A stretch of 64,000 bases of DNA from CAWCWK01 sp963842125 (GTDB lineage Bacteria > Pseudomonadota > Alphaproteobacteria > Rhizobiales > CAWCWK01). The notes beneath the pieces are model-generated. The model saw only the letters and a program-made list of their open reading frames with translations. It ran no database searches and was not told where the DNA came from. This document shows, in pieces, positions 8,321-16,000 of the stretch. The position numbers and the translations under genes are program-made. Position 1 is the stretch's first letter, and every line of letters starts with the position of its first letter. The stretch lies in NCBI GenBank assembly GCA_963842125.1, contig CAWJFE010000005.1, positions 310,001-374,000 of the forward strand, written 5' to 3'.

Positions 8321-9469
8321 GTGACCGATGACGGCCGCTCGGAGATGGATCTGCCGCTCGCAGCACCCGTGGGCGATCCGTCTCTCCGGCCCCCGCGACG
8401 GCCCTATACGTTTTTTCGCGACCCTCTGATCTGGTCCGCCTGCGGCATGCTGGCGGTGGCGTCGGCCGTGGGTAGCTGGGTCGTCCTCCACGGCGACCGT
8501 GCGGGCGGGCAGCCGATGGCCCGCCTGGCCGTCACGCTCGATACCCAAACGCGTGCCGAGGATATCGGCCTGCCTATCGACCACGATGCGGCCGCTCTCA
8601 ATGGCGCGTGGACCGATGCCGCCCTCAACTTACCGAGCCCCGGCCGCGACCGCGTCCTCTCGCTGTCCTCCCTCATCGATCCCGCCGTCGCCGAAGAGAG
8701 CGTCTACGGCATCCTCCCGCGCATCGCCGAGGATGGACGCCGTCCGATGGACGTCTATGCCCGCCCCACCGTTCGCTTTGCCGGACGCACCCGGGCGCGT
8801 GTCGCGGTCGTCCTCACCGGTCTCGGTCTTTCGGAAAAGGGAACGCGCGCCACGATCGAGGCCATGCCCGGCGGCGTGACGCTCGGTTTCGTGCCCTATG
8901 CCGCCCGGGTTGCCGAATGGGCGGCCGAGGCGCGCCAGAGCGGCCACGAAACGCTGCTGCAACTGCCGCAGGAGCCCTATGGCTATCCTGACAACGATCC
9001 CGGACCCCGCGCCGTCCTGACACACTTGCCGGCCGGCGAGAACGTGGAGCGGCTGCGCTGGTCCCTGGCGCAGATGCATAGCTATGTCGGCATCGTGCCC
9101 TTCATGGGCGAACGATTCGCGCTCGACGATGACGCCCTGTCGCCGGTGCTCGAAGAGATCGGCGCGCGCGGTCTCCTCTACGTCGATGATGCGACGAACA
9201 AGGGTAGCAAGGTCGGCCCGGTCTCCGGGCGCCACGGCGTTGCGCTCGCCGCGGCGGACGTGCGCCTGACGCCGGGTACGCCCGGCGAGATCGACGCACA
9301 GCTCGCCGCTCTCGAAGATGCGGCCGACGCCAATGGTCGCGCCGTCGCCATCGCACAGGCCCATCCCGACATCGTCGCACGCATCAGCGCCTGGGCGCCC
9401 ACGCTGGAGGATCGCGGCATCCTTCTCGCGCCCATCTCGTCCATCGCTACCCGGTCGTCCGCCCTGTGA
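8321..9469 (+). CDS. Divergent polysaccharide deacetylase family protein (YibQ-like)
   Basis: A 382-residue protein starting at GTG 8321 after CTGGAGA. It has one transmembrane segment at about residues 36-55, a low-complexity linker, then a NodB-like domain from about 150. Catalytic positions look lost: the family's 'VIDDxG' start is VVLTGLGLSE here, and the usual 'HEvllHlP' is HETLLQLP. It is probably a structural or binding member rather than an active deacetylase. In E. coli the homologue yibQ also follows envC. The stop overlaps the rppH start (GTGA). Confidence 0.88.
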   Translation: MTDDGRSEMDLPLAAPVGDPSLRPPRRPYTFFRDPLIWSACGMLAVASAVGSWVVLHGDRAGGQPMARLAVTLDTQTRAEDIGLPIDHDAAALNGAWTDAALNLPSPGRDRVLSLSSLIDPAVAEESVYGILPRIAEDGRRPMDVYARPTVRFAGRTRARVAVVLTGLGLSEKGTRATIEAMPGGVTLGFVPYAARVAEWAAEARQSGHETLLQLPQEPYGYPDNDPGPRAVLTHLPAGENVERLRWSLAQMHSYVGIVPFMGERFALDDDALSPVLEEIGARGLLYVDDATNKGSKVGPVSGRHGVALAAADVRLTPGTPGEIDAQLAALEDAADANGRAVAIAQAHPDIVARISAWAPTLEDRGILLAPISSIATRSSAL

Positions 9470-9993
9470 CCCGCACCCTTTCGCGGCGCGAATCGCTGCC
9501 CTACCGCCCTTGCGTGGGCGTCGCCGTCTTCAATCGCGACGGCCATGTCTGGGTCGGTCGCCGGGTCGACGATCATGGCGGCGAGCACGTCGATGACACC
9601 CATGTCTGGCAGATGCCGCAGGGTGGAATCGACAAGGGCGAGGCGCCCATCGATGCCGCCTGGCGCGAGCTCTTCGAAGAGACGCATATCCGCTCGGCCA
9701 CGCTGCTCGCCGAGGCGCCCGACTGGTACAGATACGACATCCCGCACGCTAAGACGCGCCGTTGGCGACAGCGCTATCGCGGACAGACGCAGCGCTGGTT
9801 CGCCTTTCGCTTCGAGGGCGACGAATCCGAGATCGACATCTCCGGACATGACGGTGCGGAGCGCGAGTTCACGGACTGGGCGTGGCGCCCGATCGACGAG
9901 CTGCCCGGGCTCATCATTCCTTTCAAACGCCCGGTCTACGAGCAGGTCACGGCCGCTTTCGCGCACCTGCCAGAGCAGATCCGCCAGTCTTGA
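9466..9993 (+). CDS. rppH: RNA pyrophosphohydrolase
   Basis: Removes pyrophosphate from 5'-triphosphate RNA ends and so starts 5'-dependent mRNA decay. The 175-residue protein has the Nudix box from GGIDKGEAPIDAAWRELFEE with the REL.EE core. The RppH-typical features are LPYRPCVGVAVFN, WQMPQGG, WYRYDIP, and WRQRYRGQTQRWFAFRF (the RNA-binding side of the Nudix fold). The start is GTG 9466, overlapping the previous stop by 4 bases. The dinucleoside polyphosphate hydrolase ialA/NudH of Bartonella is the same family. Confidence 0.96.
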   Translation: MTRTLSRRESLPYRPCVGVAVFNRDGHVWVGRRVDDHGGEHVDDTHVWQMPQGGIDKGEAPIDAAWRELFEETHIRSATLLAEAPDWYRYDIPHAKTRRWRQRYRGQTQRWFAFRFEGDESEIDISGHDGAEREFTDWAWRPIDELPGLIIPFKRPVYEQVTAAFAHLPEQIRQS

Positions 9994-10004
9994 CGAGGAT
10001 CGCT

Positions 10005-10769
10005 TTGCAGGCCTCGCTGCTGGGCGCGAGCCCCCGTGTGCGCGTCATCGACACCGAGACCGCCGGGCACAGGCTCGCCGACGACGCCGTCATCGAGATC
10101 GGTTCGATCGATCTCGATCTGACGACTGGCAAGACGCACGATCCGATGGAGTCGCTCGTCGATCCGGCCGGAGTGGAGATCGTCGACGCCGCGCGGAAAG
10201 TCCACAAGATCACGGACGAGATGCTCATGGGCGCTCCGCCCTTTGCCGAGGCCATCCAGGCGTTCGACGGGGCCGAGACCTATGCCGCCCATCGGATGAG
10301 CTTCGACAGGCCGCGTCTTGGCCTCAAGGGCCGCTGGCTGTGCACCTGGAAGCTCGCGCTGCGCGCCTTCCCGCAGCAAAGGGCGCACGGTCTCCAAACG
10401 CTCGTCAAACGGCTCGAGCTGGCGCCGGCGACGCCCGACACGCTTCACGCTCACCGCGCCCTCTACGATGCGATCTGCACGGCGGCGCTATTGAGCGCGA
10501 TCGCAGCCGTGTTGATGCCGCGATGCGACGGCGTCGAGAATTTTCTGACGCGTGCCGAGGCTGTCAGCCGCGAACCCGGCCTTCTCAGACGCCTTCGCTT
10601 CGGCCAGCACAAGGGCAAGCCAATCGCGGAGGTGCCCGCCGACTATCTCGAATGGATGCTGCGCGAGCCGGAAATGAACGCGGACGCGAAATTCACCGCC
10701 GACCACGAATTGCGACGCCGGTTGCGCGGACGCGTAGGCAGCGCGCCGACCTCGGCGGTCGACGTCTAG
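10005..10769 (+). CDS. DnaQ-like 3'-5' exonuclease fused to a C-terminal DUF3820 domain
   Basis: About 254 residues. The N-terminal RNase T/DnaQ domain (about 10-170) has motif I VIDTETAG, a degenerate motif II region (TYAAHRMSFDRPRLGL) and motif III HAHRALYDA, matching the DEDDh class. The C-terminal segment LRFGQHKGKPIAEVPADYLE matches DUF3820, a small domain often found after exonucleases. The start is probably TTG 10005, with GAGG seven bases upstream; TTG 9990, overlapping the rppH stop, is possible. The substrate is unknown and could be ssDNA or RNA. The TAG stop overlaps the atpC stop on the other strand inside one CTAG. Confidence 0.85.
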   Translation: MQASLLGASPRVRVIDTETAGHRLADDAVIEIGSIDLDLTTGKTHDPMESLVDPAGVEIVDAARKVHKITDEMLMGAPPFAEAIQAFDGAETYAAHRMSFDRPRLGLKGRWLCTWKLALRAFPQQRAHGLQTLVKRLELAPATPDTLHAHRALYDAICTAALLSAIAAVLMPRCDGVENFLTRAEAVSREPGLLRRLRFGQHKGKPIAEVPADYLEWMLREPEMNADAKFTADHELRRRLRGRVGSAPTSAVDV

Positions 10770-11146
10770 CCGAGCTGGACTTTCAGTTGGCGCAGATTGC
10801 CGAGCCGCTCTTCGGCGATCGCCCGCGCGTCGTCGTTGGGTGCTTCCGTGATGCGGGTCTCGGTCTCGGAGATCATCGTGTCGAGGGCACCGCGATCGAC
10901 GGCATCCTTGGACACGGCTTCCTCGGCGAGAACCGTGAGGCCGGACGGATTGACGTCTGCGAAGCCACCGAAGACGACATAGGACTCGCCGCCCGCGACC
11001 TCGATCAGGCCGGGGCGAAGCGTCGTCATGACGGGTGAATGGTTCTCATAGACCGCCATGTCGCCTTCCGCCGCCGGCAGGACGACGTATTCGACCTGCC
11101 GGGAGGCAAGTTCGCGTTCGGGGCTGACGAGGTTGAAGTTCAACAC
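10766..11146 (-). CDS. atpC: ATP synthase F1 subunit epsilon
   Basis: Central-stalk subunit that couples rotation to catalysis and can inhibit ATP hydrolysis. The 126-residue protein has the N-terminal beta-sandwich signature FNLVSPERELASRQVEYVVLPAAEGDM, a YVVFGGFADV segment, and a C-terminal helical hairpin ending RLGNLRQLKVQLG. The start is taken as GTG 11146, matching the usual beginning; an ATG is absent. It is last in the atp operon. Its stop codon overlaps that of the convergent exonuclease gene, so no intrinsic terminator fits between them. Confidence 0.94.
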   Translation of the reverse strand: MLNFNLVSPERELASRQVEYVVLPAAEGDMAVYENHSPVMTTLRPGLIEVAGGESYVVFGGFADVNPSGLTVLAEEAVSKDAVDRGALDTMISETETRITEAPNDDARAIAEERLGNLRQLKVQLG

Positions 11147-11217
11147 GGCGAGAACCTGCTTGTCCGTAGGGGGCGCACGCCGGGTGGCGTGCGTGAACGA
11201 TAGGGGCGGCGAAAGGC

Positions 11218-12642
11218 TTAGGCCTCGGACGCCATCTTCTCGGCTTTGGCGACGGCCTGCTCGATCGTGCCGACCATGTAGAAGGCCGCTTCCGGCAGAT
11301 GGTCGTACTCGCCCTCGATGAGGCCCTTGAAGCCCTTGATCGTGTCGGCGAGGTCGACGAACTGGCCGGGCGAACCCGTGAAGATCTCGGCCACGAAGAA
11401 GGGCTGCGACAGGAATCGCTCGACCTTGCGGGCGCGGGCCACCGTCAGCTTGTCCTCTTCCGACAGCTCGTCCATGCCCAGAATCGCGATGATGTCCTGT
11501 AGCGACTTGTAACGCTGCAGGATCTCCTGCACGCCGCGGGCGGTGCGATAGTGCTCCTCGCCGATGATGCGGGCGTCGAGCATGCGCGACGTCGAATCGA
11601 GCGGGTCGACGGCCGGGTAGATGCCCTTCTCGGAGATCGCGCGGTTGAGCACCGTCGTCGCGTCCAAGTGCGCGAAGGACGTGGCAGGCGCCGGGTCGGT
11701 CAAGTCGTCGGCCGGCACGTAGATGGCCTGCACGGACGTGATCGAGCCCTTGGTCGTCGTCGTGATGCGCTCCTGTAGCGCGCCCATGTCGGTCGACAGC
11801 GTCGGCTGGTAGCCCACCGCCGAGGGGATGCGGCCGAGAAGCGCCGACACCTCGGAGCCCGCCTGCGTGAAGCGGAAGATGTTGTCGACGAAGAAGAGCA
11901 CGTCCTGGCCCTGGTCGCGGAACTCTTCCGCGATGGTGAGGCCCGACAGGCCGACGCGCGCACGCGCACCCGGAGGCTCGTTCATCTGGCCGAAGACGAG
12001 GGCGCACTTGGAACCTTCGCCGCCGCCTTCCTTGTTGACGCCCGATTCGATCATCTCGTGATAGAGATCGTTACCCTCGCGGGTCCGCTCGCCGACGCCG
12101 GCGAAGACCGAATAGCCACCATGGGCCTTGGCGACGTTGTTGATGAGCTCTTGGATGAGCACCGTCTTGCCGACGCCCGCACCGCCGAAGAGACCGATCT
12201 TGCCGCCGCGCTGATAGGGGGCGAGGAGGTCGACGACCTTGATGCCGGTGACGAGGATTTCCTGCTCGGTCGACTGCTCGGTATAGGCAGGCGCCTGCGC
12301 GTGGATCGGGCGTGTCTTGTTGGAGTTGACCGGCCCGGCCTCGTCGATCGGATCGCCGGTCACGTTGAGGATGCGGCCGAGCGTGCCTTCGCCCACGGGA
12401 ACCGCGATCGGGAGCCCGGTGTCGCGCGCGGCCTGACCGCGCACGAGGCCCTCGGTCGTGTCCATGGCGATGGTGCGGACCGTGTTCTCGCCAAGGTGCT
12501 GCGCGACCTCGAGCGTGAGCGTCTCGCCCTGATGCTCGACCTCGAGCGCGTTCATGATCGCGGGCAGCGCGCCCTCGAACTGAACGTCGACAACCGGACC
12601 GAGGACCTGGCGGATACGTCCGCCTGCGTTCATGTCAGCCAT
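11218..12642 (-). CDS. atpD: ATP synthase F1 subunit beta
   Basis: Catalytic subunit of F1. The 474-residue protein has the Walker A loop GGAGVGKTVLI at about residue 150, the catalytic Glu region GVGERTREGNDL, the ALVFGQMNEPPGARARV signature and the Walker B stretch DVLFFVDNIFR. The C-terminal domain includes the DELSEEDK (DELSEED) lever. Length and sequence are fully typical. It sits between atpG (37-base gap) and atpC (71-base gap). Confidence 0.99.
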   Translation of the reverse strand: MADMNAGGRIRQVLGPVVDVQFEGALPAIMNALEVEHQGETLTLEVAQHLGENTVRTIAMDTTEGLVRGQAARDTGLPIAVPVGEGTLGRILNVTGDPIDEAGPVNSNKTRPIHAQAPAYTEQSTEQEILVTGIKVVDLLAPYQRGGKIGLFGGAGVGKTVLIQELINNVAKAHGGYSVFAGVGERTREGNDLYHEMIESGVNKEGGGEGSKCALVFGQMNEPPGARARVGLSGLTIAEEFRDQGQDVLFFVDNIFRFTQAGSEVSALLGRIPSAVGYQPTLSTDMGALQERITTTTKGSITSVQAIYVPADDLTDPAPATSFAHLDATTVLNRAISEKGIYPAVDPLDSTSRMLDARIIGEEHYRTARGVQEILQRYKSLQDIIAILGMDELSEEDKLTVARARKVERFLSQPFFVAEIFTGSPGQFVDLADTIKGFKGLIEGEYDHLPEAAFYMVGTIEQAVAKAEKMASEA

Positions 12643-12679
12643 GCGTGTTCTTCCCTGTCATGCGTTGGCGGCGGAGACC

Positions 12680-13558
12680 CTAAAGGGCTTCCGCGCCGGA
12701 GATGATCTCGATCAGCTCCGTGGTGATCTGCGCCTGGCGGGCGCGGTTGTAGGTGAGCGTCAGCTTGTCGATGAGGTCGCCGGCGTTGCGGGTCGCATTG
12801 TCCATGGCGGACATGCGCGCGCCCTGCTCGGACGCCGCGTTCTCCAGGAGCGCCTGGAAGACCTGGACGGTGACGTTGCGCGGCAGGAGATCGATGAGGA
12901 TCGCCTCCTCGCTCGGCTCGTAATCGTAGAGCGCACCGCCGAGATCGGTCAGTTCGGCCTCGGCGGAGACCTCGACCGGGATGATCTGCTGGGCCGTCGG
13001 TATCTGGGAGATGACCGACTTGAACTCCGAATAGAAGAGCGTGCAGACGTCGAACTCGCCTCGCTCGAACCGCCCGAGGACGTTGGCCGAGATGTCGGCC
13101 GCATTCTCGAAGCCGATGCTCTTGACCGACTTGAGGTCGATCAGCTCCTCGGTCCGCTCGTCATAGGAGCGGCGCAGCATGTCGTAGCCCTTGCGGCCGA
13201 CATAGAGGAACTTGACGTCCTTGCCATCCTTGATGAGGGCCTGCGCATGGACGCGCGCCTTCCTAGCAATGGACGAGTTGAAGGCGCCGGCCAGACCACG
13301 CTCCGCCGTACAGACGAGCAGGAGGTGCCGCTGGTCCGAGCCAGTGCCGACGAGGAGCGGGCTCGCGCCGTCGCCGCCGACCTGCGCCGTGAGGTTGGCG
13401 ATCACCGCCTCCATGCGGCCCGCATAGGGGCGCGCGGCCTCGACCGCCTGTTGCGCTTTGCGCAACTTGGCGGCCGCGACCATTTGCATGGCGCGGGTGA
13501 TCTTCTGCGTCGCCTTGACGGAGGCGATGCGGTTTCGGAGATCCTTGAGGCTGGCCAT
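12680..13558 (-). CDS. atpG: ATP synthase F1 subunit gamma
   Basis: Rotor shaft of F1. The 292-residue protein starts MASLKDLRNRIASVKATQKI, the conserved N-terminal coiled coil, and ends with the C-terminal helix in LTLTYNRARQAQITTELIEI. The interior DRGLAG-like segment is AERGLAGAFNSS. The length is typical of alphaproteobacterial gamma subunits. The ATG lies 21 bases after the atpA stop in the same transcription unit. Confidence 0.98.
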   Translation of the reverse strand: MASLKDLRNRIASVKATQKITRAMQMVAAAKLRKAQQAVEAARPYAGRMEAVIANLTAQVGGDGASPLLVGTGSDQRHLLLVCTAERGLAGAFNSSIARKARVHAQALIKDGKDVKFLYVGRKGYDMLRRSYDERTEELIDLKSVKSIGFENAADISANVLGRFERGEFDVCTLFYSEFKSVISQIPTAQQIIPVEVSAEAELTDLGGALYDYEPSEEAILIDLLPRNVTVQVFQALLENAASEQGARMSAMDNATRNAGDLIDKLTLTYNRARQAQITTELIEIISGAEAL

Positions 13559-13579
13559 GGACCGGTCCTATCTGGTCGA

Positions 13580-15142
13580 TCAGGCCGCCAGGCCGGACGG
13601 GGTGGCGGTGGTGTCGAACGAGGCCGTGAAGTCCTCGACCGCCTTCTTGAGCGCTGCCATCATGTCGTCGCTGAGCGCCTTCTTCTCGCGAATATCGCTC
13701 ATCAACGAGGCATGGGAACCGTGCATGTTGCGCAGCAAGCCCTGCTCGTAGGCGCCGATCGACGCGACGGGTAGCTTGTCGAGATAGCCGTTGACGCCGG
13801 CGTAGAGCACGACGACCTGCTCCTCGACCGCGAGCGGCGAGAACTGGGGCTGCTTCAGGAGCTCGGTCAGGCGCGCGCCGCGGTTCAAGAGGCGCTGCGT
13901 CGAGGCGTCGAGGTCGGAGCCGAACTGCGCGAAGGCGGCCATCTCGCGGTACTGTGCGAGCTCGCCCTTGATCTTGCCGGCGACCTGCTTCATCGCCTTG
14001 ACCTGCGCGGCCGAGCCGACGCGGCTGACGGAGAGGCCGACGTTCACGGCCGGACGGATGCCCTGGTAGAAGAGGTCGGTCTCGAGGAAGATCTGCCCAT
14101 CGGTGATCGAGATCACGTTGGTGGGGATGAAGGCCGAGACATCGTTGCCCTGCGTCTCGATGATCGGCAGTGCCGTCAGCGAGCCCGAACCGTGCGCGTC
14201 GCTCATCTTCGCCGCACGCTCGAGCAGCCGCGAGTGAAGGTAGAAGACGTCGCCCGGATAGGCTTCGCGTCCGGGCGGGCGGCGCAGCAGGAGCGACATC
14301 TGGCGGTACGAGACGGCCTGCTTGGAGAGGTCGTCATAGGAGATCACGGCGGCCATGCCGTTATCGCGGAAGAACTCGCCCATCGTGCAGCCGGTGAAGG
14401 GCGCGATGTACTGCATCGGCGCCGGGTCGGACGCGGTGGCGGCGACGACGATGGAATATTCCATCGCGCCGTTCTCTTCGAGCGCCTTGACGAACTGCGC
14501 GACGGTGGAGCGCTTCTGGCCGACGGCGACGTAGATGCAATAGAGCTTGTCGAGCTCGTTGGTCGCGTTGTCGTTGACCTGCTTCTGGTTGAGGATCGTG
14601 TCGAGCACGATGGCGGACTTGCCGGTCTGGCGATCGCCGATGATCAGCTCGCGCTGGCCGCGACCGATCGGGATGAGGGCGTCGACGGCCTTGAGGCCCG
14701 TCTGCATCGGCTCGTGGACCGACTTCCTCGGGATGATGCCCGGCGCCTTCACGTCGACGCGCTTGGTCTCGTCATGCGGGATCGGGCCCTTGCCGTCGAT
14801 CGGGTTGCCGAGACCGTCGACGACGCGGCCGAGAAGGCCCTTGCCGACGGGGACCTGCACGATGTCGCCGGTGCGCTTGACGGTGTCGCCTTCCGCGATG
14901 TCGCGGTCGTCGCCGAAGACCACGACGCCGACATTGTCGACCTCGAGGTTGAGCGCCATGCCGCGAACGCCGTTCGGGAACTCGACCATCTCGCCGGCCT
15001 GAACGTTGTCGAGGCCGTGCACGCGGGCGATGCCGTCACCGACGCTGAGGACCTGACCGACCTCGGAGACCTCGGCCTCCTGACCGAAGGACGCGATCTG
15101 CTCCTTCAGGATGGAGGAGATTTCTGCGGCGGAGATGTCCAT
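13580..15142 (-). CDS. atpA: ATP synthase F1 subunit alpha
   Basis: Non-catalytic nucleotide-binding subunit of F1. It has the Walker A motif GDRQTGKSAI, the LHSRLLERAAK signature and the PAVNVGLSVSRVGSAAQ signature, with about 520 residues in all. ATG 15142 (MDISAAEISSIL) is preferred because AAGGAA then lies about ten bases upstream. The ATG at 15151 would have that site directly adjoining it. atpH ends 72-82 bases upstream. The gene order H-A-G-D-C is the alphaproteobacterial standard, with F0 genes elsewhere. Confidence 0.98.
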   Translation of the reverse strand: MDISAAEISSILKEQIASFGQEAEVSEVGQVLSVGDGIARVHGLDNVQAGEMVEFPNGVRGMALNLEVDNVGVVVFGDDRDIAEGDTVKRTGDIVQVPVGKGLLGRVVDGLGNPIDGKGPIPHDETKRVDVKAPGIIPRKSVHEPMQTGLKAVDALIPIGRGQRELIIGDRQTGKSAIVLDTILNQKQVNDNATNELDKLYCIYVAVGQKRSTVAQFVKALEENGAMEYSIVVAATASDPAPMQYIAPFTGCTMGEFFRDNGMAAVISYDDLSKQAVSYRQMSLLLRRPPGREAYPGDVFYLHSRLLERAAKMSDAHGSGSLTALPIIETQGNDVSAFIPTNVISITDGQIFLETDLFYQGIRPAVNVGLSVSRVGSAAQVKAMKQVAGKIKGELAQYREMAAFAQFGSDLDASTQRLLNRGARLTELLKQPQFSPLAVEEQVVVLYAGVNGYLDKLPVASIGAYEQGLLRNMHGSHASLMSDIREKKALSDDMMAALKKAVEDFTASFDTTATPSGLAA

Positions 15143-15223
15143 GTCACCCATTTCCTTGTCGTTCTTGGCGTGTGCGGCGCCATCGCCCGATCTCTCGGGG
15201 CGCCGCGACTCTCGATTACTGTC

Positions 15224-15808
15224 TTACGCGGATGCCGCGGATGCCGGCGCCTCTATCATCGCCTTGCGCATGCCCGCGAGGCGAGTGCGCAGCGACGTGT
15301 CGATCTGGCGGGAGCCGAGCTGGACGACGAGCCCGCCGATGAGGTCGGGATCGACCCGGCTCGTCAGCGAGACCTCGCGGCCGGCGGCCTCGCGAAGCGC
15401 GTCGCGCAGCGCGGCTTCCTGGCCTTCTGAGAGCGGCTCGGCCGAGGTCACCTGCGCCGTCACCTCGCCGCGCTCGGCCGAGGCGAAGGCGCGAAAGCCC
15501 TTGACCATGTCCATGACGACGAAGAGGCGACGGTTGCGTGCGACGAGGCCGATGAAGTTGGCGGCGAGACCCCCGATTCCCACGCGGTCCAGCACGGCCA
15601 TCACGCCCTTGACCTGCTCCTCGGCGGAGAAGGCCGGGCTCATGATCAGACGCCGCAGATCCTCGTTCTCGTTCACCAGCGTCTCGAAGCGTCCGAGATC
15701 GCCCTCGACGGCCTCGATCTCCCCGCGCTCCTTGGCCAGATCGAACAGCGCCGAGGCGTATCGGCCGGCGACGCCGGAAACGGCGGAGGATGGAGAATCT
15801 GCTGCCAC
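15224..15808 (-). CDS. atpH: ATP synthase F1 subunit delta
   Basis: Peripheral-stalk (OSCP-type) subunit linking F1 to F0. The 194-residue protein starts at GTG 15808. GVAGRYASALFDLAKERGEI is the typical N-terminal signature and LTSRVDPDLIGGLVVQLGSR the C-terminal one. It is first in the atp operon, downstream of priA on the same strand after a 192-base gap that probably holds the operon promoter. The N-terminal ten residues (MAADSPSSAV) are poorly conserved. Confidence 0.97.
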   Translation of the reverse strand: MAADSPSSAVSGVAGRYASALFDLAKERGEIEAVEGDLGRFETLVNENEDLRRLIMSPAFSAEEQVKGVMAVLDRVGIGGLAANFIGLVARNRRLFVVMDMVKGFRAFASAERGEVTAQVTSAEPLSEGQEAALRDALREAAGREVSLTSRVDPDLIGGLVVQLGSRQIDTSLRTRLAGMRKAMIEAPASAASA

Positions 15809-15907
15809 GAAGCACTCTCTCGGACGAAGGGCCTGCGGAACCGGGAGGAACGGCCCCTGAACATGTCAATGGTCCCCGAAGAACGCGGGTCCTTCGAAGC
15901 GCCGCCG

Positions 15908-15935
15908 CTCTAACATGGTGCCTTGGGCCGTGCAA
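15908..15935 (-). promoter_or_regulatory. Candidate atp operon promoter
   Basis: On the minus strand, TTGCAC (15935-15930) and TTAGAG (15913-15908) are separated by 16 bases, about 100 bases before the atpH start, in the only sizeable gap upstream of the operon. The -35 match is good and the -10 match weak. GC-rich palindromes (GCCGCC around 15950) lie nearby. Confidence 0.35.
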
Positions 15936-16000
15936 TACGGCTGAGGCCGCCTGCGGCGGCATAGCGGCGCCTTCAAGAGCCGCCGGCCGTTCACCGCACC

